From CAZJYI01 sp964550025 (GTDB taxonomy: Bacteria; Verrucomicrobiota; Kiritimatiellia; UBA8416; CAYOBW01): DNA of 11,956 nt. Position numbers and translations under genes: made by a program. The notes under the pieces were generated by a model that was given only the letters and a program-made list of their open reading frames with translations, had not been told where the DNA came from and ran no database searches. The stretch lies in the NCBI GenBank assembly GCA_964550025.1, contig CAZJYI010000248.1, positions 1 through 11,956 on the forward strand, written 5' to 3'. Positions within the stretch are counted from its first letter, which is position 1, and the number at the start of each line of letters is the position of its first letter. Of the stretch, positions 7,193 through 11,956 are shown in pieces.

Positions 7193-7356
7193 GAATCACA
7201 GTTGAATTTCAGGGGTTGACGCCATGCGCCTGCCGGGTGTACATTGACTGCAAATCCCCCCCGTGGGTTTCGACCCCGGGGCGCAAGGTCGCGCCTTTTG
7301 GTGCGGCCTTTGCATTTTCCGGGGGTAACGCACTCCGTGCAGGAGGCCCCCGATGA
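7189..7356 (+). CDS. Candidate 55-aa leader peptide bridging the nuclease and NYN genes
   Basis: This frame starts at the ATG of an ATGA overlap with the stop of the restriction gene and ends at the TGA of a second ATGA that contains the NYN start codon. It therefore fits the gap exactly at both ends. It has no internal stop over 55 codons and reads MRITVEFQGLTPCACRVYID and onwards to a G/A/P/R-rich end. I recognise no domain. It may be a true small protein, a coupling peptide that carries ribosomes from one gene to the next and unfolds the hairpin over the NYN ribosome site, or a chance frame across a non-coding leader. The double overlap favours translation; the hairpin-rich, low-complexity composition argues against a conserved protein. 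Confidence 0.4.
   Translation: MRITVEFQGLTPCACRVYIDCKSPPWVSTPGRKVAPFGAAFAFSGGNALRAGGPR
7216..7245 (+). promoter_or_regulatory. Sigma-70-like promoter ahead of the NYN gene
   Basis: TTGACG (7216-7221) and TACATT (7240-7245) are separated by 18 bp. They match the consensus hexamers at five and four of six positions, and a TG lies directly before the -10. Transcription would start near 7252, giving a leader of about 100 nt before the NYN start. This would allow the NYN and methyltransferase genes to be made independently of the restriction gene. It lies inside the 55-codon frame. Confidence 0.5.
7249..7352 (+). promoter_or_regulatory. Structured leader with the NYN ribosome site inside a hairpin
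   Basis: TGCAAA (7249-7254) can pair with TTTGCA (7309-7314), enclosing two hairpins. The first is a 9-bp stem with a TTCG loop (7259-7268 with 7273-7281, one bulged T). The second is GGCGC-AAGGTC-GCGCC followed by TTTT (7280-7299), a weak terminator-like element that competes with the first for two G. Next, GGGGG (7321-7325) pairs with CCCCC (7347-7351) around GCAC-TCC-GTGC (7330-7340). This leaves the AGGAGG ribosome site (7341-7346) in an internal loop just before the ATG. Control of NYN translation, by coupling or by attenuation, is a plausible inference; I recognise no known riboswitch. Confidence 0.5.
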
Positions 7357-8009
7357 AGACCATTTTCTACATTGACGGTTTCAACTTCTACTTCAGCGCC
7401 GTCAAAGGCACGCACCTGCGCTGGATCAACTTTGATGCCCTCTTCCGGCGCATCTTCCCGAAGAACGAGATCTCGGCGATCAAGTACTTCACGGCGAAAG
7501 TGGATGCGCTTCCCTCCGACCCCGATCAGCCGCTCCGTCAACAGGTCTACTGGCGCGCACTCAAGACGCTACCCAACTTCGAGATCCACTGTGGTCATTT
7601 CCGTACACGGCGCAAGCGTGCAAAGGTTGTCTCGCCGCCGCCAAATACCATCGAAGTCTACAAGACCGAGGAGAAGGGCTCGGATGTCAACCTCGCCGCA
7701 CATCTTCTGATGGACGCTTTTCACAAGCGGTTTGAGTGCGCCATCGTCGTATCAGGTGACTCTGACCTTGTAACCCCGATCCGCATGGTTCGCGACGACC
7801 TTAAATTGCCCGTGGGTGTCCTCAACCCGCAACGGCTCTCCGGGCCACGCAAACGCAAGGAGCGCAAGAGCGCCGGACTCAGGCAGGCGGCAACATTCTA
7901 TAAGAAGGGCCTGACATGGTCCCAACTGGAGAAATCTCGTTTCCCGGAGCATATCCAAAATGCTCACGGGGACATCCATTGCCCGGAAGCCTGGAAGGCG
8001 AACACATAA
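7353..8009 (+). CDS. NYN-domain (PIN-like) putative ribonuclease (218 aa)
   Basis: An NYN-domain protein, a metal-dependent PIN-like nuclease fold of the DUF88/LabA type, usually predicted to cut RNA. The acidic site is complete: D8 and N11 in FYIDGFNFYF, D111 in EEKGSDVNLA, and D136 and D138 in VVSGDSDL. A basic stretch (RTRRKRAK, ~84-91) and a second one (PRKRKERK, ~165-172) could bind nucleic acid. The last ~50 residues are a less conserved tail. No signal peptide is present. It has a perfect AGGAGG ribosome site, held in a hairpin, and is followed 17 bp later by the methyltransferase gene. An NYN gene between the nuclease and methyltransferase genes suggests an added effector or regulatory nuclease in the defence operon; its substrate is unknown. 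The family call is sure. Confidence 0.9.
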   Translation: MKTIFYIDGFNFYFSAVKGTHLRWINFDALFRRIFPKNEISAIKYFTAKVDALPSDPDQPLRQQVYWRALKTLPNFEIHCGHFRTRRKRAKVVSPPPNTIEVYKTEEKGSDVNLAAHLLMDAFHKRFECAIVVSGDSDLVTPIRMVRDDLKLPVGVLNPQRLSGPRKRKERKSAGLRQAATFYKKGLTWSQLEKSRFPEHIQNAHGDIHCPEAWKANT

Positions 8010-8026
8010 TCTGTTGGAGTTGAAGC

Positions 8027-9667
8027 ATGGCTGCGAAACGAAAACCAAAGGCGAAGAAGAAAGTCACGACGCTGACGCACGAAGACGCGTCGCGGAAGAA
8101 TATCCCGACCGTCGAGTATGAAGCTATGATGGCCGAGGGCGACAAGAGCCCCGTTCAGGTCGCCTACGAACGCCGCAACCGCGATCTTGATCCTCAGCTT
8201 GTCTGGCATGGCAAGGACCAGCAGGACTGGTCAGACCTCGTTGTGCAGGCATCCCCGCTCTACATCCAGGAGAAAGTTCACCCCAAGGTGCTGATTGACG
8301 ATCTGCGCCGGATGACCGAAGCCGACGACAAGGCGACCGAGAACCAGATGGATCTTTTTGCCGACTTCAATGGCCTGCCGGACGAAGGGGCAAAGACCGA
8401 GTTCTACCAGCATGACGCCAACTGGTCCAATCGCATGATCCTTGGCGACAGCCTTCAAGTCATGGCATCGCTAGCCGAACGCGAAGGCCTGCGCGGCCAG
8501 GTACAGTGCATCTACCTTGATCCGCCCTACGGAATCAAATTCAACAGCAATTTCCAGTGGTCAACCACCAGTCGTGACGTCAAGGATGGGAAATCTGAAC
8601 ACATCACGCGCGAACCGGAGCAGGTGAAAGCATTTCGGGATACATGGCGCTATGGCATACATTCTTATCTTACCTACCTACGGGATCGGTTGACTGTAGC
8701 ACGGGATCTGCTGAACAATACCGGCTCTGTATTCGTACAGATTGGCGACGAGAATGTTCATCTCGTTCGCTCAGTCCTGGACGAGATCTTCGGCGTCAGC
8801 AATTTCGTTTCACTGATCACATTCCAGACAACATCTGGTTTTGAGACCTCAACCATCGCATCAGTTGGCGATTTCCTACTCTGGTATGCCAAGGACAAAG
8901 AGAGCGTTAAGGTCCGGCGATTATATGAAGATCAGTCTGCGGGGCTAGGGGAAGGTAACGCAAAATGGGTTTTCTTGCCTGATTGGACTTACCGGGGGCT
9001 AAAGCAATCTGAGCTAAAGGGCGAACTGCCAATTCCCGAAGGGACGAAGCTCTACAAACCCGGTGATTTGCAGTCCCAGAATCCTGCGAACGAGGATCAG
9101 ACATTCTCTTTCGAGGGCCGTGCTTACACACCCAAGTCCAGTTCTCATTGGAAGGCGAGCTGTCCGATTGGCATGACGCGACTCGGTCGTGCGACTCGGA
9201 TTCACGTAGCCAAGAACAGCATCCAGTACCGTCGGTACGCGAATGATTTCCCCGTGGTGTCGCGGGGGAACCTTTGGAGTGACACACGCACCGGCAGTTT
9301 CACGGACAAGAAGCTGTATATCGTCCAGACGAACCTGAAGGTTGTGGAAAGGTGCTTAGCGCTGACAACAGACCCCGGCGATTTGGTGCTGGATCCCACA
9401 TGCGGATCAGGAACCACCGCATACGTAGCCGAACAGTGGGGCCGACGCTGGATCACAGTCGACACTTCCCGTGTGGCCTTGGCTTTGGCACGCGCACGTA
9501 TCATGGGGGCTCGCTATCCCTACTACCTCCTGGCAGACAGCCATGATGGTCACGGGGGAGAAGGGTCACGTCTCAACAATCAACATTCTGCTGTCGAAGC
9601 TGTTCAAGGCCCACGCAACTCAGGGAGCAGTACCCCTCGTGGGCACGTCCCTCTTCCGCTCGTGTAA
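8027..9667 (+). CDS. Type III-like adenine-specific DNA methyltransferase, probably C-terminally truncated (546 aa)
   Basis: The modification partner of the upstream restriction subunit: an S-adenosylmethionine-dependent N6-adenine DNA methyltransferase of the beta class. The N-terminal extension (1-150) starts basic (AAKRKPKAKKK). Catalytic motif IV DPPY is at 165-168. The target-recognition region lies roughly at 250-420. The SAM-binding motif I DPTCGSGT is at 456-463, followed by RRWITVDTSRVALALARARI and ending YYLLADS at 505. Homologues that I recall run on for several hundred residues after this point. Here the frame turns into a low-complexity tail (HDGHGGEG...PLPLV) and stops at 9667. 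The MTase core may still work, but the missing C-terminal part could be needed for complex formation. A frameshift or recombination near 9540-9560 is likely. The ATG has a GGAG about 8 bases upstream. Confidence 0.85.
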   Translation: MAAKRKPKAKKKVTTLTHEDASRKNIPTVEYEAMMAEGDKSPVQVAYERRNRDLDPQLVWHGKDQQDWSDLVVQASPLYIQEKVHPKVLIDDLRRMTEADDKATENQMDLFADFNGLPDEGAKTEFYQHDANWSNRMILGDSLQVMASLAEREGLRGQVQCIYLDPPYGIKFNSNFQWSTTSRDVKDGKSEHITREPEQVKAFRDTWRYGIHSYLTYLRDRLTVARDLLNNTGSVFVQIGDENVHLVRSVLDEIFGVSNFVSLITFQTTSGFETSTIASVGDFLLWYAKDKESVKVRRLYEDQSAGLGEGNAKWVFLPDWTYRGLKQSELKGELPIPEGTKLYKPGDLQSQNPANEDQTFSFEGRAYTPKSSSHWKASCPIGMTRLGRATRIHVAKNSIQYRRYANDFPVVSRGNLWSDTRTGSFTDKKLYIVQTNLKVVERCLALTTDPGDLVLDPTCGSGTTAYVAEQWGRRWITVDTSRVALALARARIMGARYPYYLLADSHDGHGGEGSRLNNQHSAVEAVQGPRNSGSSTPRGHVPLPLV

Positions 9668-9705
9668 CGCTCTTGCGCCCATCTAACGGGCCTTTGCAGC
9701 GTTAG
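9665..9705. repeat. Small bistable inverted repeat after the methyltransferase stop
   Basis: TAACGCT (9665-9671) pairs with AGCGTTA (9698-9704), with an inner GCCC (9677-9680) pairing with GGGC (9688-9691) around ATCTAAC. Alternatively CTAACG (9684-9689) pairs with CGTTAG (9700-9705). TAACG thus occurs twice directly and once inverted within 41 bases, overlapping the last codon and stop of the shortened gene. It could be a terminator without a T run, or a recombination site or scar. Confidence 0.5.
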
Positions 9706-10137
9706 TCATCCAGGCAATCCGAATCACCGGTAGCGTATCCAGGAATCGGGGCTACTAAACTCGCCGGTTTTGCCCGCCGGCAGGGAAGCCGGAACGGGGC
9801 GACCTCAACCGGTAGCAACGACCGGACAACCATCCGCGCACGGAGCCGCCGGCTCCTGTCCCGCGCCTGCAATATCCCCCCGAATCTGTTCGCCGAGATA
9901 TGCTGCTCTGTGTCCTGTCTGTCGTCACGAGAAAGACCGGCTGCCGGTGTCCGGGCTTTCGAAATGTGCTAGTGGCGGTCGAATCGTGATGGCCGCGGGA
10001 CAAAGCAGAGGCTACATTTGTGCGATGACAACGTGGGCCAGGATCAGCTCATGGCGATCCTGCCGGGAGACTGACGGGAACCCGCTATGGAGGTTGTTTT
10101 CAACGGAGAAGTAGGCCTGCTCTGAGGAGGAGTCTCT
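9668..10137. other. Gene-poor stretch with several GC-rich palindromes
   Basis: I see no convincing gene here; the 114-codon plus-strand frame at 9770-10114 looks like a chance GC-rich frame. Visible structure includes GGAGCC-GCC-GGCTCC (9842-9856), the near-perfect palindrome ACCGGCTGCCGGT (9936-9948), CAGGATC and GATCCTG around a 10-base loop (10039-10062), and ACCGGTAGC repeated directly at 9726-9734 and 9808-9816. The stretch may hold the remains of the missing methyltransferase 3' end in decayed form and the promoter of the next gene, but no clear -35/-10 pair stands out. Confidence 0.5.
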
Positions 10138-11956
10138 ATGGGATTAGCACCACGTGAGAATCTGTTGGTTGCTTTGTTGATTGCCGTGTTTGCATCGGGT
10201 TCAAGGGGGGAGGATGCTGTGACACAATTCCATGTTGCTGACTACGGTGCGGTGGGCGACGGCAGGACTGATGACGGCCCGGCGATTCAGAGGGCCTTTG
10301 ATGCGGCGGAAACATGCACCGGGACGGCCGGGGTGGTGTTCCAGGAGAAACGATACCTCCTGGGCGACAACCCCGAGGCCTGGCACACCTTCGTCATCGA
10401 GGATTCCTCCGATCTCGTTGTCGAGGGCAACGGTGCCACACTGGTCTGTTCCGACGCCAACCTGGCCTTCCACTTCAATGGAGGAAAGAACGTCACGGTA
10501 CGTGGACTGACTCTCGACGTGACGGCTCCACGTGTTACCCAGGGAGAGGTGGTTGCCGTGGACCCAGCCGGGACCATGGACGTGGAAATCATGGAGGGCT
10601 ATCCCGAACCACCGGTGGAAGCCTTTCTCAAAGCCAACGGCCACAATGCCTGGGGCGGCGGCGGCCGGCATATGATCGTGTTCGAGAAGGGCGGCGCAAA
10701 GCGCAACACGGCGATGCGCAACGACCACCTCTACATCAAGAACATCAAGAAGGTGTCCGACGGCGTGTTTCGTTTCTTCGTGAAGGACGATTACATGAAG
10801 ACCTTCCCGGGCGTGGCGGTCGGAAACTGGATCACCTACGGTCACAACAAGGCCGGCCTGCCGTCGGCGGTGGTCAAAGCGAAGGACAGATCCGCAAGCA
10901 TCTACGCCCAGATCGCGGCCGATCGGGTGGAGAACATCACCTTTGAAGACATCAACATCCATGGTTCCCTTAATGGTGGCATCCGGGTATCGGACATGCC
11001 GGGCGACGTCACCATCCGCAGAGTCAACATCGTCCGCAAGCCCGGTACCCGCAACCTGCTCTCCACCTGCTCTGACGCCCTGCACCTGATGAATATCCGT
11101 GGTCGGCTGGTGGTGGAGGATTGCGTGGTGGAGGCGCCGGGTGACGATTGTCTCAATATCGGCACCTTGATGGAGACGATCGTGGCGCGGGCGAAGACGG
11201 ACCCACGGCGCATGACCCTGCGCACGACCGACAACCGCTACTACTACTACACCATCCGCGTGGGGGATCGTCTGCAATTCATGGACTTCCAGTCGAAACG
11301 GATTCTGGGTGTGGGCATCGTGACCGAAGTGACCTTCGATCGGCCGCGGCGAGAGCACCACGTGACTCTGGACCGGGAACTCGCCGGGCTGGATTCGGAG
11401 AGTGTCCGCGTGATGAATTTGGGGCAGATGACCCAATCGACCATACTCCGCAACAACACCATGAAACCCTACATGCGCAACGCCATGCTGGTGCGGGCGC
11501 AGAACATGACGATCCTCAATAACCGGCTGGACTGTACGTCCGGCGGCGTGCTCGGAGTGACGGTCTATCCCTCCATGGGGGAATACGCGCGCAACCGGAA
11601 TATGCGCATCATCGGGAATGCCTTTGTCTGCCCCCGTAACAGGTGCATTGCTATCACCAGCCCATTCAAACTGGCCGACGGACGCTACGATGCGCAGAAG
11701 GTTCAGATTCGTGATAACGTATTCGAAGTGGCCCAGGACAAAGCCGTGCGGGTCAGCGGCGTGGACGGTCTACTCTGGCGGGAGAATCGATTCAGAAAGG
11801 ACGGTAACGAGGTGGATGATGCATCGGAATTTGTTTCCTTCACCGACTGCACAATGAGTGCCGGCAAGAGCAAGGAGTTCCGCGTCGCCGACTACGGGGC
11901 GAAGGGTGACGGCACAACCGATGATGGCCCGGCAATCCGCAAAGCCATAGCGGCGG
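10138..11956 (+). CDS. Exported right-handed beta-helix protein, GH110-like glycosidase; 3' end outside the window
   Basis: The frame is open for 606 codons to the window edge. AGGAGG lies seven bases before the ATG. Residues 1-24 form a signal peptide (R6, hydrophobic LLVALLIAVFASG, cleavage near SRG/ED), so it is exported. Residues 31-50 (FHVADYGAVGDGRTDDGPAI) are the classic N-terminal strand of pectate-lyase-like beta-helix enzymes. The helix core contains CSDALHLMNIRGRLVVEDC and APGDDCLNIG, giving D313, D336 and D337. This is the aspartate triad and spacing that I recall for GH110 alpha-1,3-galactosidases (321, 344 and 345 in a characterised marine enzyme). The region with NRYYYYTIRVGDRLQF fits the inserted beta-barrel. 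It would cleave galactose-type linkages in external polysaccharides or glycans. At 581-600 the N-terminal motif repeats, so a second beta-helix module follows. The fold is certain; the substrate is not. Confidence 0.85.
   Translation, partial: MGLAPRENLLVALLIAVFASGSRGEDAVTQFHVADYGAVGDGRTDDGPAIQRAFDAAETCTGTAGVVFQEKRYLLGDNPEAWHTFVIEDSSDLVVEGNGATLVCSDANLAFHFNGGKNVTVRGLTLDVTAPRVTQGEVVAVDPAGTMDVEIMEGYPEPPVEAFLKANGHNAWGGGGRHMIVFEKGGAKRNTAMRNDHLYIKNIKKVSDGVFRFFVKDDYMKTFPGVAVGNWITYGHNKAGLPSAVVKAKDRSASIYAQIAADRVENITFEDINIHGSLNGGIRVSDMPGDVTIRRVNIVRKPGTRNLLSTCSDALHLMNIRGRLVVEDCVVEAPGDDCLNIGTLMETIVARAKTDPRRMTLRTTDNRYYYYTIRVGDRLQFMDFQSKRILGVGIVTEVTFDRPRREHHVTLDRELAGLDSESVRVMNLGQMTQSTILRNNTMKPYMRNAMLVRAQNMTILNNRLDCTSGGVLGVTVYPSMGEYARNRNMRIIGNAFVCPRNRCIAITSPFKLADGRYDAQKVQIRDNVFEVAQDKAVRVSGVDGLLWRENRFRKDGNEVDDASEFVSFTDCTMSAGKSKEFRVADYGAKGDGTTDDGPAIRKAIAA

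Noticed and set aside
9665..9705. Integron attC site
   Set aside because: The imperfect hairpin shape is suggestive, but the ends (GTGTAAC and GTTAGTC) do not match the RYYYAAC and GTTRRRY core sites, the element is short, and no integron integrase is visible.
9770..10114. A 114-codon plus-strand frame in the gene-poor stretch
   Set aside because: It has no ribosome site, a composition of P, R, G, S and A typical of non-coding GC-rich DNA, and no domain.
10201..11436. A 411-codon minus-strand frame, rich in H, V and D
   Set aside because: It is antisense to the beta-helix gene, which has a signal peptide, a ribosome site and catalytic-type motifs. The His-rich composition is typical of an antisense shadow.
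1..11956. tRNA, rRNA, CRISPR arrays and insertion sequences
   Set aside because: I saw no cloverleaf, no conserved rRNA segments, no regularly spaced direct repeats and no transposase-like reading frame on either strand.

Overview
The window is GC-rich (roughly 58-60 % by eye) bacterial DNA. It joins three kinds of material: a plasmid- or integrative-element-like pair of genes, a restriction-modification-like operon, and the start of a large exported carbohydrate-active protein. The source is probably a Planctomycetes-Verrucomicrobia-Chlamydiae superphylum bacterium (Kiritimatiellota, Lentisphaerota, Verrucomicrobiota or Planctomycetota). The grounds are the exported protein with many CxxC motifs and the exported tandem beta-helix glycosidase, gene types common in those groups. 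This is inference; there is no rRNA or other marker gene.

Left part (1-2156). Two genes on the minus strand: a 337-residue DUF3150-family protein (765-1778) and, after it in the direction of transcription, a 179-residue protein with a putative zinc ribbon (37-576). DUF3150 proteins are typical of plasmids, phages and integrative elements. Upstream of the DUF3150 gene lies a divergent gap of about 380 bp. It holds a GC-rich inverted repeat beside a possible promoter (1859-1877) and a very long imperfect hairpin (1949-2063, about 45 base pairs by hand pairing), followed by a small hairpin and a run of six T.

Middle (2157-9667, plus strand). First is a putatively exported protein with six CxxC motifs of DnaJ zinc-finger style; its reading frame runs past its plausible end into the next gene. 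Next comes a compact operon: an excisionase-type helix-turn-helix protein (3911-4099), a 1021-residue type III-like helicase-nuclease restriction subunit (4127-7192), an NYN-domain putative ribonuclease (7353-8009) and a beta-class adenine methyltransferase (8027-9667). The nuclease and NYN genes are joined by a 55-codon frame that overlaps both by ATGA. This same stretch holds a promoter-like sequence and a structured leader that encloses the NYN ribosome binding site. The methyltransferase keeps its catalytic motifs but appears cut short soon after motif I and the following strands. A small ambiguous inverted repeat (9665-9705) follows its stop codon.

Right part (9668-11956). About 470 bp without a convincing gene but rich in GC palindromes leads to an exported right-handed beta-helix protein that runs off the window end (10138 onwards). 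It has three aspartates spaced as in family GH110 alpha-1,3-galactosidases, and it begins a second copy of its N-terminal motif 550 residues after the first.

Most likely reading: an accessory region in which a defence cassette has been placed between unrelated genes, with signs of decay or recombination at both cassette edges. The least explained structures are the long hairpin at 1949-2063 and the overlapping leader ORF with its hairpin between the nuclease and NYN genes.
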